This document shows, piece by piece, positions 49,589 through 58,948 of a DNA stretch of 64,000 bases. The notes beneath the pieces were generated by a model. The model did not search any database. It was not told where the DNA came from and was given only the letters and a program-made list of their open reading frames with translations. The stretch's first letter is position 1, and each line of letters opens with the position of its first letter. The stretch is from Nitrospirillum sp034427435 (GTDB lineage Bacteria; Pseudomonadota; Alphaproteobacteria; Azospirillales; Azospirillaceae), in the NCBI RefSeq assembly GCF_034427435.1, contig NZ_JAXQNP010000004.1, forward strand, positions 558,001 through 622,000, given 5' to 3'. Both the position numbers and the translations under genes were made by a program.

Positions 49589-51979
49589 TTAGAACTTCGT
49601 CCGGATGCCCAGGCCCAGGATGCGCTGGGCATCGCGCGGCACACCCAGGCGGACATAGGTGGTGGAGGGCACGGCCACGCCGTTGACCACGCTGGTGGCG
49701 CTGTCCGGCACCTTGGACGCTGTATAGAACTGGTTCAGCAGGTTCTGGGCGTACAAGCGGACGACGAAGCGATCCTCGGGGGCGGCGAAGTCCACGCCCA
49801 GGTTCCAAATCCCATAGGCCTTCTGGATGGTGGCCGGGGATTCGCCGATGTCCATCTGCTGGTCCGACCGCCAGGAATAACTGGTGTCGATGGTGACACC
49901 CACCGGCACGCTGTCGGGCAGGGGCAGCTTATAGGCCGCGTCCGCCGTCAGCTTCCACTTGGGCGCATAGGGCAGGACCTTGCCATTGGGGTAATAGCAG
50001 GTGGCCGGCGCGCCGGTGGGGCAGGCGAACTGCACGATGGTGGCGTCGGTGTAGGACGCGCCACCGTTCAAGGTCATGCCGGGCAGGGGCCGGGTCAGGA
50101 AGTCCAGCTCCACGCCCTGGGTGCGCACCGTGCCGGCGTTGACCAGGGTGCTGACGACGGCGCCGTTGATGTTGGTGAAGCTGTTGGTCTGGAAGCCGTC
50201 GATGTCGTCACGGAACAGCGCCAGGCTGGCCACCACCTTGTTGTCCAGGGCGGCGGTCTTCAGGCCCACCTCATAGGCGTTGGAGGTTTCCGGCGACAGG
50301 CGGCCGGTGTTGTTGGCCGCCATGTTGAAGAAGATGTTGTAGGCCGGTCCCTTGTAGCCCTGGGAATAGGTGAAGTAGGCCATGGTGTTGGGGCCCAGGT
50401 CGTACTGCACCCCCGCCTTGGCCGACGCGTCGTTGCGGCTGTAGTTGTTGGCGCTGGCGAAGCTGGCGCCGATGCCGGCGAAACCGGTGGCCGTGGCCAC
50501 GCGCTGGAACGTGTAGTCCAGCTCGTCATGCGTCAGCCGGCCACCGAAGGTCAGGCGGAAATCATCGGTGATATGATAGGTGCCCTGGCCGAACAGCGCC
50601 TCGTTGTTGGTGGTCACGCTGTCCACCGCCGTGCCGGAGGCGCGGGCGTAGGTGGAACTGCCGGACGCGCAGGGGATGTTGCCGTTGGCCAGCGCCGCCA
50701 GGGTGGAGGCGGTGCAGGTGACGTCCGACCGGGTGAAGCGTTCCTTGGTGTCGGTGTGGAAGAAGAAGAACCCGCCGACATAATCGAAGCGGCCGCCCAG
50801 GTCGGAGGCGTAGCGCAGTTCCTGCGAATACTGGTTCAGGTCGACATAGCCGTGGTCGGTCAGGCTGGTGCTGCCGCCCGGGACGGAAGACCCGACATAG
50901 GCCGGATAGCTAGCCGTGAAGTCACCGTCGCGCGTCTCCACATTGTGCCAGCCGCGCCAGGCGGAAATGGAGGTGAAGGTGCCCGCCGGCAAGGACCAGT
51001 CCACCTGGACGGAGGTGCCGAAGTTGCGATCCTTGGTGCGGGGATCGACGTCGTTGTTGATGTCCTTGTTGGTCGCCGACGGATAGACGGGGGCCAGGGC
51101 CGGGATCAGGCCGCGCACGTTGGCGGCGCTGTTGGAAATGATCTGGATGGATTCGGCGCAGCAGTTGTCGTCGGCCTCGGCATAGTCGCCGATGAAGGTG
51201 ACCTTGACCGCGTCAGTGGGCGTCCACTGCAGCTTGGCGCGGGCCCCCTTGTGGTCATAGCCGTTGATGTCATGGCCATTATGGACGTTGCGGGCGTTGC
51301 CGTCGGCGTGGCCGTAGAAGGCGGCCAACTGCGCCACCAGGTCGCTGCTGATGGGGGCCGAGATGGAGCTGCGCAGCCGCACCTCGCCATTGTCGGCGCC
51401 CGAGGCCTCGGCATAGCCGCCGAAGCTGTGCTGGGGCTCCGCCGTCACGATGTTGACGACGCCGGCCGAGGCGTTCTTGCCGAACAGCGTGCCCTGGGGA
51501 CCGCGCAGCACCTCGACCCGGTCGATGTCCAGCAGGTCGGTCACCGCCATGCCGGAGCGGGCGTAAACCACGCCGTCCACCACGGTGGACACACTGGGCT
51601 CGGCACCCGAGCTGAACGACAGGGTGCCGATGCCGCGGATGTTGAGCGCGGAATTCTTGTTGGTGGTGCCCTTGCGGAAGGTCACGCCGGGCACGAGGTT
51701 GGGCAGGGATTCGGACGTGCTGACGCCGGCACGGGCCAGCGCGTCGCCGGTCACCACCGACAGGGCGACGGGGACGGAGGTCAGGTTTTCCCCGCGCTTC
51801 TGCGCCGTCACGATGATCTCGGTCAGGCTATCATCATCGGCGGCATTGGACGGTGGCACCTCGGCGGCGTGGGCGCCGGCACCGGCCAGCGACAGCGCCA
51901 GGGCGACCCCGCCCAGCAGACGAAGTGACAAACAACCTTTACCTATCGATCCGACAACGGCCTGGGCGACGGTCTGCAT
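49589..51979 (-). CDS. TonB-dependent outer-membrane receptor
   Basis: 796 aa. Signal peptide to about residue 38 (LGGVALALSLAGAGAHAA), TonB box-like TEIIVTAQKR, plug domain (DALARAGVSTSESLPNLVPGVTF, DRVEVLRGPQGTLFGKNASAGVVNIVT) and a beta-barrel ending in LGIRTKF with the terminal Phe. It has the sphingomonad/Caulobacter-type plug used for plant compounds and oligosaccharides rather than siderophores. It forms an operon with the ACS transporter. Confidence 0.95.
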   Translation of the reverse strand: MQTVAQAVVGSIGKGCLSLRLLGGVALALSLAGAGAHAAEVPPSNAADDDSLTEIIVTAQKRGENLTSVPVALSVVTGDALARAGVSTSESLPNLVPGVTFRKGTTNKNSALNIRGIGTLSFSSGAEPSVSTVVDGVVYARSGMAVTDLLDIDRVEVLRGPQGTLFGKNASAGVVNIVTAEPQHSFGGYAEASGADNGEVRLRSSISAPISSDLVAQLAAFYGHADGNARNVHNGHDINGYDHKGARAKLQWTPTDAVKVTFIGDYAEADDNCCAESIQIISNSAANVRGLIPALAPVYPSATNKDINNDVDPRTKDRNFGTSVQVDWSLPAGTFTSISAWRGWHNVETRDGDFTASYPAYVGSSVPGGSTSLTDHGYVDLNQYSQELRYASDLGGRFDYVGGFFFFHTDTKERFTRSDVTCTASTLAALANGNIPCASGSSTYARASGTAVDSVTTNNEALFGQGTYHITDDFRLTFGGRLTHDELDYTFQRVATATGFAGIGASFASANNYSRNDASAKAGVQYDLGPNTMAYFTYSQGYKGPAYNIFFNMAANNTGRLSPETSNAYEVGLKTAALDNKVVASLALFRDDIDGFQTNSFTNINGAVVSTLVNAGTVRTQGVELDFLTRPLPGMTLNGGASYTDATIVQFACPTGAPATCYYPNGKVLPYAPKWKLTADAAYKLPLPDSVPVGVTIDTSYSWRSDQQMDIGESPATIQKAYGIWNLGVDFAAPEDRFVVRLYAQNLLNQFYTASKVPDSATSVVNGVAVPSTTYVRLGVPRDAQRILGLGIRTKF

Positions 51980-52285
51980 CCCTTGAATCCCCTTCTGGGC
52001 TTAATCCACATTAAAGATGTGTTTATTTAAGATTTTTCACGGACATATTCGTCACGCAAATTAACGCGGTCAACGAACTTCATCGCCAATTTGGACAATT
52101 GGCGTATGCGTGGCGAACATTCCCCACAAAAAATCAGTTGAAACACATGCCGGTGGGGTGGACAGTGGGCGCGCCTGGACAGGGGCCCGAACGCCCCGGT
52201 CAGCACCAACGATTTCGCTTCATGTTCAGGGACTTAACAATTCCGCTCCCGGACATGGTCGCCAAATGGAAAGGCCTGAGCCCCC
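51980..52285. other. Divergent intergenic region, TonB receptor/flavin monooxygenase
   Basis: 306 bp, AT-rich near the receptor start (about 52000-52050) and without a convincing gene. It must contain both promoters; I could not identify a clear -35/-10 pair or operator. Confidence 0.5.
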
Positions 52286-53386
52286 ATGTCGAACACCACA
52301 TACCCGTCCTCCCAGACGTCGTTATCGGCCGCCCCCCGTTGTGAGGTGAGCTGGTTTTCCGCCCTCTGCGACGACGACTACGAATTCCTGGGGGTACGCG
52401 ATCCGGCCCTATTGTCCAGTTTCGAGCACTGTCGGAATATCGTGCTGACGGCGGAGAAGGGCGGATACGATAACATCCTTTTGCCGTCTGGCTACAACCT
52501 CGGCATTGACACCACCGCCTTCGCCGCCGCCATGGCGCCGCTGCTGCGCCGGCTGAAGCTGCTGGTGGCCATCCGCTGCGGCGAGATGTGGCCGCCGCAG
52601 TTGGCGCGCCAGTTGGCCACGCTGGACCAGATGCTGCAGGGCCGGCTGAGCATCAACATCATCTCCAGCGACATGCCGGGCGAAACCCTGTCCAGCGCCG
52701 CCCGCTACACCCGCACGACCGAACTGATGGCGCTGTTGCGCAGCCTGCTGAACGGCGAGGCGGTGAACTTCAAGGGTGAGTTCTACAATGTCGCGGTCGA
52801 GCCGCCGCGCGTGCGGCCCATCAGCGGCCGGGCGCCGCTGTTCTATTTCGGCGGCCTGTCGGAAGACGCGCGGGAGGCCGCGGCCAAGGGGGCGGACGTC
52901 TACCTGATGTGGCCGGACCGCCTGACCGAGGTGAAGGCCATCGTCGATGACCTGTCCGCCCGCGCCGCCCGCCATGGCCGCGCGCTGCGCTTTGGCTATC
53001 GCGTCCATGTCGTGGTGCGTGAAACCGAGGCGGAGGCGCGCGCCGCCGCCGACCGCCTGCTGTCGCGCCTGGACGCGGCGGAGGGGGAGCGCATCCGCAA
53101 GCAATCTCTGGACAGCGCCTCCCTGGGGGTCAGCCGCCAGGCCGGCCTGCGCGAGGCGGCGGACAATGACGGTTATGTCGAGGAGAACCTGTGGACCGGC
53201 ATCGGCCGCGCCCGGTCCGGTTGCGGCGCCGCCATCGTCGGTGATCCGGACCAGGTGCTGGCCAAGCTGCGGGCCTACCAGGCGGCCGGGATCGAGGCCT
53301 TCGTCCTATCGGGCTACCCGCATGCGCGGGAATGCGACCTGTTCGCCCGTTACGTCCTGCCTCACCTGAACCACGGGCCGCTCTGA
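52286..53386 (+). CDS. LLM-class flavin monooxygenase (alkanesulfonate monooxygenase-like)
   Basis: 366 aa, the length of SsuD-like luciferase-fold enzymes. Segments ALLRRLKLLVAIRCGEMWPPQLARQLATLDQMLQGRLSINIISSD, ARYTRTTELMALLRSLL, PLFYFGGLSEDAREAAAKGADVYLMWPD and GIEAFVLSGYPH match SsuD. It uses reduced FMN and oxygen; desulfonation is possible but not proven. It is divergent from the TonB/ACS operon, and no flavin reductase gene is adjacent. Confidence 0.9.
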   Translation: MSNTTYPSSQTSLSAAPRCEVSWFSALCDDDYEFLGVRDPALLSSFEHCRNIVLTAEKGGYDNILLPSGYNLGIDTTAFAAAMAPLLRRLKLLVAIRCGEMWPPQLARQLATLDQMLQGRLSINIISSDMPGETLSSAARYTRTTELMALLRSLLNGEAVNFKGEFYNVAVEPPRVRPISGRAPLFYFGGLSEDAREAAAKGADVYLMWPDRLTEVKAIVDDLSARAARHGRALRFGYRVHVVVRETEAEARAAADRLLSRLDAAEGERIRKQSLDSASLGVSRQAGLREAADNDGYVEENLWTGIGRARSGCGAAIVGDPDQVLAKLRAYQAAGIEAFVLSGYPHARECDLFARYVLPHLNHGPL

Positions 53387-53477
53387 TCCTAAGGGGATGG
53401 GGAACATCTGTTCCCTTACCCCCGCGGCGCCTGCCGGTATACAAACGGCCTGCGGCGGGAGTGGGGAATGGGCAGCC

Positions 53478-54125
53478 ATGGCTGTGGAAGAGTACAGGCA
53501 GCGGGTGAAATCGGAGAAGCGGGCGGCGGCCTTGGCCGCCGCCGGAAAGGCCTTCCTGTCCCAGGGGTATGACCGGACCACCCTGGCCCACGTGGCCAAG
53601 GAGGCCGGCATCTCCACCGGCACCCTGTTCAAGCACTTCCCCACCAAGGCCGCCCTGTTCGAAGGCATCATGGAGCAGTTGTGGGAGGCGGACCCGGAAC
53701 TGCAACGCCCCTTGCCGCCGGCGGGCAACCCGGCCAGGGGCCTGACCGCCATCGGCCATGATTACGCCGGCAAGCTGCGCCAGCCCCATACCGGCCCCCT
53801 GTTCCGCGTCATCATCGCGGAGGCGCCGCGCTTCCCTGAATTGGGGCAAGCCCTGTTCCAGCGGGGCAAGGCGCCCTATCTGAACCGCCTGTATGCCTAT
53901 CTGCGCTCGGAAATCGCGACCGGCACCCTGGCCATCCATGATGTTCCCCTGGCCGCGCGCCAGTTCCTGGGCATGATCAACGATCTGATCTTCTGGCCCA
54001 CCTTCCTGGCCACCGACCAGGGGGTGGACGATACGGAGGTGGGGCGGGTGATCGACGAGGCGGTGCTGACCCTGCTGGCGCGCTATGGCCGCGGCATCAC
54101 GGGCGGGGCGGCACAGCAACCCTGA
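53478..54125 (+). CDS. TetR-family regulator
   Basis: 215 aa from ATG 53478. N-terminal HTH: AALAAAGKAFLSQGYDRTTLAHVAKEAGISTGTLFKHFPTKAALFEGIME, then a TetR ligand domain. It follows the LLM gene by about 90 bp on the same strand and may control it and the divergent operon. Its last 29 bp run antisense to a remnant of an alpha/beta hydrolase gene. Confidence 0.92.
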   Translation: MAVEEYRQRVKSEKRAAALAAAGKAFLSQGYDRTTLAHVAKEAGISTGTLFKHFPTKAALFEGIMEQLWEADPELQRPLPPAGNPARGLTAIGHDYAGKLRQPHTGPLFRVIIAEAPRFPELGQALFQRGKAPYLNRLYAYLRSEIATGTLAIHDVPLAARQFLGMINDLIFWPTFLATDQGVDDTEVGRVIDEAVLTLLARYGRGITGGAAQQP

Positions 54126-54171
54126 GCCGCTGCGCGAACAACCACTCCCGCCACTCGGGGCGCCCCGATGG
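54097..54171 (-). pseudogene. C-terminal remnant of an alpha/beta hydrolase
   Basis: The minus strand reads ...GRPEWREWLFAQRLRVAVPPRP and stops at 54097. The complete hydrolase at 58949-59824 ends WREWLFAQRLTPGVPPRP. Ten residues are identical, the VPPRP-stop is shared, and about 85% of the bases match over roughly 43 bp. Nothing upstream of this piece continues the gene, so it is a truncated homologue. Confidence 0.7.
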
Positions 54172-54203
54172 TGGTGCGGCGCGCGGAGGGACACGATCCT
54201 TGG

Positions 54204-55757
54204 TCAGAACGCGACATCCCTCCACAGATCGCGCGTCGCCTTCTCCGGATCATTGACGAGGCTGGACGTGGCATCGAAGCGCTTCGTCGTCCGGGCGGCA
54301 AGGTCATAGGCCGGCCAGCCGGGATTGCCGGTCTTGGCGAAGGCGACCCAGGCACCATGCATCGCCTCGGCCAGCGAGGCCGGCGGGTTGGGACCGGCGA
54401 AGGTCTTCGCCTGGTTCGACGACAACGCGTCGAAGCTGAACGGTACGTCGACGAAATGCGCCGCACCGAGCCGGCCACCGTAACCCGGCGACCGCCAGGA
54501 GAAATTGTAGTGCCACGTTTGCCGATTGCCGCTCCGCAACTCGGCGATCCTGAGCGCCGGCATGCGGAAGGTGTAGTCGGACTGCAGCGCGGTGAAGAGG
54601 TCGCCGGTGGTGGCGTTGGCCGGATCGGCCCGGTAGATGTCGGACGTGTTGGCGGGAAGATGCAGGTCGCTGACGAACTGGTCGATCGCCTGCTGGGAAA
54701 TGTGATCGATAGCGCCGCCGGGCACCATGTAGAGGCGCGCTTCCTGATCGGTGCTACCGACGATGGCCGGGACGCCCGGCTTCGGCCCGCGCGCCAGCAT
54801 GTCGATCGGCGAGGCGTCAAGCACATCGCCGTCGACCACCGGCAGGAAGGCCGTGCCGCCCAGCGACAGCTTGCCCCATTTGGCGCCGTCCTTGAGTTCC
54901 GCCGCCAGGCCGGGGCCGGCCGCGATGAGCGCATCGAACGGCACGCCACCGAGCCCGGCCACCGTCGGCGCGACACCGAGCCCCTGCGCGAAGACGCCCG
55001 CCAGACGTGAGGCGTCAGCGCTGGTCATCGCCTGCATCGGCGGGCTCTGCAGGATAGCGCGTTTGAAGAGACCCTCGGTCTTCGGCGACGCGAGCAGGAT
55101 GGCAACGCTTTCCGCCCCGGCCGACTGGCCGAACAACGTGACATTGGCCGCATCGCCGCCGAACGCCGCGATGTTATCGCGGACCCAGTTGAGCGCCGCG
55201 ATCTGGTCGAGGAGACCACGGTTCGCCGGAGCGCCGTCGATCGCCATGAAGCCGTCGACACCGACGCGATAGTTGACCGTCACCACGACGATGCCGGCCG
55301 CCGCAAAGCGGGTGCCGTCATAGACCGGCTCGCCTGCATCGGCGCGGACAAAGGCGCCACCGGGGATCCACACCATGACCGGCAGCCCCCCGGCAGCCGG
55401 ATCCGGTGTCCAGATGTTCAGGGTCAGATCGTCAGGACCACCGAACAGCACCGGTTTGGGATCGCGGCTCGGCTGTGGTGGCGGCGGTCCGAAGGCCGTG
55501 GCGTCGCGGATACCTTCCCAGGGCCCAGCCGGCTGTGGCGCCTGAAAGCGCGTCGCCGCCGTGAACGGGTTGGCGGCATAGGGAATTCGTCTGAACGATG
55601 CCACGCCGGCCGCGCGGGTGCCGCGCACGCGGCCGGAGCGGAGGGAGACCACCGGCTGTCCATCGGCGGCAATCGAGGGATTGGGGCGAAGCGTCAAGGC
55701 GAGCACCGAAGCCATGCCGGCGCCGAATGCGGCACGGCGCGATAAGAGGAAGGACAT
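54204..55757 (-). CDS. Type-B carboxylesterase
   Basis: 517 aa from ATG 55757. The N-terminus SRRAAFGAGMASVLALTL carries a twin-arginine-like motif, suggesting Tat export. The esterase fold is clear: LNIWTPDPAAGGLPVMVWIPGGAF (oxyanion hole), NYRVGVDGF, LLDQIAALNWVRDNIAAFGGD and the nucleophile elbow FGQSAGAES. It hydrolyses carboxylic esters; the substrate is unknown. It is the last gene of the four-gene block controlled, by inference, by the divergent LysR at 57941. Confidence 0.92.
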   Translation of the reverse strand: MSFLLSRRAAFGAGMASVLALTLRPNPSIAADGQPVVSLRSGRVRGTRAAGVASFRRIPYAANPFTAATRFQAPQPAGPWEGIRDATAFGPPPPQPSRDPKPVLFGGPDDLTLNIWTPDPAAGGLPVMVWIPGGAFVRADAGEPVYDGTRFAAAGIVVVTVNYRVGVDGFMAIDGAPANRGLLDQIAALNWVRDNIAAFGGDAANVTLFGQSAGAESVAILLASPKTEGLFKRAILQSPPMQAMTSADASRLAGVFAQGLGVAPTVAGLGGVPFDALIAAGPGLAAELKDGAKWGKLSLGGTAFLPVVDGDVLDASPIDMLARGPKPGVPAIVGSTDQEARLYMVPGGAIDHISQQAIDQFVSDLHLPANTSDIYRADPANATTGDLFTALQSDYTFRMPALRIAELRSGNRQTWHYNFSWRSPGYGGRLGAAHFVDVPFSFDALSSNQAKTFAGPNPPASLAEAMHGAWVAFAKTGNPGWPAYDLAARTTKRFDATSSLVNDPEKATRDLWRDVAF

Positions 55758-55893
55758 GTCGATCTCCCGGTCTGTGTCATGGCAGCGCCTAGCCCCTCGA
55801 TCCGGCGGCGGGGGCCGCCGCACGCAACCAACCACCAGGCAGCGGAGATCGTCTTCAACGTCAACATGATCCCCTCCACCGCTTCCGCTGTCG

Positions 55894-56283
55894 TCAGGAA
55901 AGTGCCTTCGCCACCATGACGGTGTCGACATACTGGGTCATGCGCCGGATCTTGCCGTCCTGGACCTCGTAGAGATGCGCGAAGGCGGCGCGCATTGACT
56001 TGCCGGTTGCCTTGTAGGTGCCGGAGTAGACGCCAAAGGCGGCCACACGGTCGCCATCGGCGAGATAGGTGTGAACGTCAGCGCGATAGTCGATCCATTC
56101 GCCGCCGAGGCGGGCGAACACGCCCGCCATCAGCGCATCGACGCCCACATAGGTGCCGGCGTAGGGAAAGCCTTCCGCCTCGGTCCACTCCACGTCCGGG
56201 TGCAGCACGGCCAAGAGATTGCGGCCGTTCTCTTCGGATGAGCCTTCGTAGGTCGCCCGGATCAGGTCGAGATTGCTGGACAT
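55894..56283 (-). CDS. NTF2-like/SnoaL-like protein
   Basis: 129 aa cone-shaped NTF2 fold: LDLIRATYEGSSEENGRNLLAVLHPDVEWTEAEGFPYAGTYVG and DGDRVAAFGVYSGTYKATGKSMRAAFAHLYEVQDGKI. Such proteins are small isomerases, hydrolases or stress-associated proteins; no catalytic call is possible. It starts 2 bp before the MBL gene's end, so they are co-transcribed. Confidence 0.87.
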   Translation of the reverse strand: MSSNLDLIRATYEGSSEENGRNLLAVLHPDVEWTEAEGFPYAGTYVGVDALMAGVFARLGGEWIDYRADVHTYLADGDRVAAFGVYSGTYKATGKSMRAAFAHLYEVQDGKIRRMTQYVDTVMVAKALS

Positions 56284-56284
56284 G

Positions 56285-57112
56285 TCAGCCCCACTTCATC
56301 TCGCCGGTGGCGACCTTGGAGCCGATGTCGAGGGCGACGCCCATGCCGAGGCCGGGGAAGCGCGCTTCCATCGCAGCCTTCAAGGCGGCGGCGTCAGCGG
56401 CCTTGCCCAGTTCCTCTTCGAAAGCGAGGAGATAGGCCTTGGTGTGAGCGACGGCGGAGAGGTCGGTCGCCACCTGCGGATCGAGGTGGCCGGGCACGAC
56501 GACCGACGGCGTCAGTGCGGCGATCCTGTCGAGGTTGGCGACCCAGGCGGCGCGGGCCTCCTTGGTCTGCGTGTCGGCCGTCCAGACATGGACGCCGGAG
56601 AAGATCAGCACACCGCCGAAAACCGCGTCGAGGGCGGGAACGCGCAGATAGCGCCGGTTGGCAAGTCCCTCGGCGGCAACGATTTCGACCGTCTCACCGT
56701 CGACCGTCAACGCCGGGCCGTCGAAGGCCTCGGGCAGCACGACGTCGGCCAGCGTCTGCGGGCCGTTCTCCTTCAACTGCGGTCCCCAGACGGCGAGCTT
56801 CTTCTCGACGTTGCCCTTGATGGCGGCGATCGTGTCCGAGGCGGCGATCACCTTGGCGTCCGGGAAAGCCGCACGCACCGGCTTCAGGCTGAAATAGTAA
56901 TCCGGGTCGGACTGGCTGACATAGATGGTCGTGAGCGTCTTGCCGGTCGCCGTGATCGCTTCTGCCAGCGCGCGGCCATCCGGATAGGTGAAGCCGCCGT
57001 CGATCAGCAGCGCTTCGGTCGGGCCGGTGAGCAGCACCGGGGCACGGAAAAAGCCATTCTGGCCGGCGGGAAAGTGCTTCCAGCTCAGCTTGGAGGTTGC
57101 CTTGATGGTCAT
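56285..57112 (-). CDS. MBL-fold protein with altered metal motif
   Basis: 275 aa from ATG 57112. The metallo-beta-lactamase fold is recognisable (PTEALLIDGGFTYPDGRALAEAI; SGVHVW; VVPGHLDP), but the HxHxDH metal motif is replaced by VSQSDPDYYFSL. A related MBL subgroup shares this SDPDYYF form as far as I recall. Activity, if any, would use fewer metal ligands. It lies between the DsbA-like and NTF2-like genes. Confidence 0.85.
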   Translation of the reverse strand: MTIKATSKLSWKHFPAGQNGFFRAPVLLTGPTEALLIDGGFTYPDGRALAEAITATGKTLTTIYVSQSDPDYYFSLKPVRAAFPDAKVIAASDTIAAIKGNVEKKLAVWGPQLKENGPQTLADVVLPEAFDGPALTVDGETVEIVAAEGLANRRYLRVPALDAVFGGVLIFSGVHVWTADTQTKEARAAWVANLDRIAALTPSVVVPGHLDPQVATDLSAVAHTKAYLLAFEEELGKAADAAALKAAMEARFPGLGMGVALDIGSKVATGEMKWG

Positions 57113-57196
57113 GTCGGTCTCCTCGGTGTCGACTGTGCCGTCGCTCGGCCAAACGCAGGGCGCGCTTGGTCTCGTCACGAGCGGATCGTGGAAATG

Positions 57197-57835
57197 TCAG
57201 GCGGCGCGCAACTGCTGGACCAACAGGTCGAAGGCGCCGAACAGGGCGTTGGTGCGCACCAAGCGCCGGCCGGCCTTGCCGTCGACGACCAGGGCGGGAA
57301 CGCCCCCGGCGCCGACGCGCGCCATCTCGGCACGTGCCGCCGAAACCCGGCCCCGATAGGCCGAGAGCAGTTCCTCATCCGGCTCCTGCACCCGTTGCGC
57401 CGCTTGGGTGAAGCCGGCGCCGGCGAGGGTCTCGGCGACGACGCCGAGATCGGAGTTGTTGCGGCCGTCCTGATAGCGGGCGCCCTGCAGGATCTTCAAC
57501 ACGTCGAGTTCGCGGGCCGGCTCGCTGAGGCCGACGGCGACCAAGCCGAGGGTGGCCGGGGCGGAGTCGAACAGGCCTCCTGCCGCACCGAGCACGCGCT
57601 CCCGATAGGCATCGGAAAAGGGCTGGCCGGTCAGGCGGGCGATGCGCTGGTCGTTCTCCCAGGCGTAGGCGGCGAAGTGCTTGTCCATCGGCCGCGAAGC
57701 CTCACCCGCGAACAGGCCGGTCGGTGCCAGATCGAGCGTTACGCCGTCGACGTGCGACAGTTTCTCAAGCGTGGGACCCGCGCCGTAGCACCAGCCGCAG
57801 AGCGGGTCGAACAGGTAGGTAATCCGCATATCCAT
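57197..57835 (-). CDS. DsbA-family protein (FrnE/thiol-isomerase-like)
   Basis: 212 aa, no signal peptide. The thioredoxin-fold active site CGWC is near residue 13-16 (TYLFDPLCGWCYGAGPTLE), and the cis-Pro region is GVPALVVDGKAGRRL. This cytoplasmic DsbA group includes FrnE-like oxidoreductases. It is the first gene of a minus-strand operon with the MBL, NTF2 and esterase genes, divergent from a LysR gene. Confidence 0.88.
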   Translation of the reverse strand: MDMRITYLFDPLCGWCYGAGPTLEKLSHVDGVTLDLAPTGLFAGEASRPMDKHFAAYAWENDQRIARLTGQPFSDAYRERVLGAAGGLFDSAPATLGLVAVGLSEPARELDVLKILQGARYQDGRNNSDLGVVAETLAGAGFTQAAQRVQEPDEELLSAYRGRVSAARAEMARVGAGGVPALVVDGKAGRRLVRTNALFGAFDLLVQQLRAA

Positions 57836-57901
57836 TTCCCCGTGTTGCCTGGAGATAAAGATACGCGATCATGATTGTGCTGAGTATGGCGACTAATTAT
57901 A

Positions 57902-57912
57902 CACACTGTGTG
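57902..57912. promoter_or_regulatory. Possible LysR site in the DsbA/LysR divergent region
   Basis: CACAC-T-GTGTG palindrome in an AT-rich stretch of the 105-bp divergent region, 29 bp before the LysR start. A LysR operator is plausible from position and symmetry only. Confidence 0.4.
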
Positions 57913-57940
57913 CAATTAACTTACAATAGGGTCCGACAGC

Positions 57941-58864
57941 ATGGAGTCGATCAATCTCAATCGACTGGCCTATTTCGTCGCCGTGGTCGACGCGGGCTCG
58001 TTCACGCGCGCCGCTGAGCGGCTCGGCATCACTAAGACGGTCGTCAGCCAGCAGGTGGCCCGGCTGGAGGCGGACCTGCGAACGAGCCTTCTCCTTCGGA
58101 CCACCCGCCGGGTGGAGCCGACGGAAGCCGGCCGGTTGCTGCATGCCCGGGCCGTCATCATCCTGCGCGAAGCCGAAGATGCCTTCGGTGAAGTCGCCGA
58201 GGTGACGGCGAGCCCGATCGGGACCTTGCGGATCGCCGCGCCGAACGACTTCGGCACATCGACTATTGCGCCCTTGGTGGCAAAGTTCTGCCGAACCTAT
58301 CCGGCGTGCACGGTCGACCTCGTCTTGTCGGACGATAAGGTCGACCTGATCACCCATCACATCGACGTCTCGATCCGGGTCGGCTGGCTCGACGATTCCA
58401 GCCAGCAGGCACGCCGGATCGGCGCGTTCCGGCAGTTGCTCGTTGCCGCCCCCGACTTCGCCCGCACGCTTTCCGCTGATGCCCCCGAGGATCTTGGCCA
58501 GCAGCCATTCATCGCCAACGGCGCCCTGCGTGAGCCCCTGGTCTGGCATTTCTCGCGCGGCGACTTCGACCGCCGCACCGTCCGCATGCGTCTGTCGATG
58601 ACAATCAACGCGACGCCGGCCGTCCTTGCCGCGACGCTTGCCGGGGGTGGCCTCTCGGTGCTGCCGGATTTTCTGGTTGCCGACCCGTTGCGGAGCGGCG
58701 CGCTCGTTCAGGTTCTGCCCGACTGGTCCCTGCCGTCGGGTGGCATCCACGCGGTCTATCCCGCCGCCCGGTTTCGCCCGCCAAAAGTGACCGCCTTTGT
58801 CGCCATGCTGGAAACCGAAGCGAGGCAGCCAGCGATCGCGCCACGCGGACCGACGGCGCCATGA
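57941..58864 (+). CDS. LysR-family regulator
   Basis: 307 aa. HTH: NRLAYFVAVVDAGSFTRAAERLGITKTVVSQQVARLEADLRTSLLLRTTRRVEPT. The effector domain includes IGTLRIAAPNDFG and VDVSIRVGW-like segments. It belongs to the subgroup that often sits divergent from small redox/hydrolase operons. It probably regulates the DsbA-MBL-NTF2-esterase genes. Confidence 0.93.
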   Translation: MESINLNRLAYFVAVVDAGSFTRAAERLGITKTVVSQQVARLEADLRTSLLLRTTRRVEPTEAGRLLHARAVIILREAEDAFGEVAEVTASPIGTLRIAAPNDFGTSTIAPLVAKFCRTYPACTVDLVLSDDKVDLITHHIDVSIRVGWLDDSSQQARRIGAFRQLLVAAPDFARTLSADAPEDLGQQPFIANGALREPLVWHFSRGDFDRRTVRMRLSMTINATPAVLAATLAGGGLSVLPDFLVADPLRSGALVQVLPDWSLPSGGIHAVYPAARFRPPKVTAFVAMLETEARQPAIAPRGPTAP

Positions 58865-58948
58865 CCGGACCGGCACGGTCGTCCTCTCGGTCGGTCCACC
58901 AGCAAGCAAGCGCCCGGCGCAACAGCCAAGCCCGCTAAGGCCGGCCGC

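Noticed and set aside
48392..51928. Very long plus-strand open frame (about 1178 codons)
   Set aside because: It is antisense to a clear MFS gene and TonB receptor gene; its Gly/Arg/Gln/His-rich translation is typical of an antisense frame kept open by high GC.
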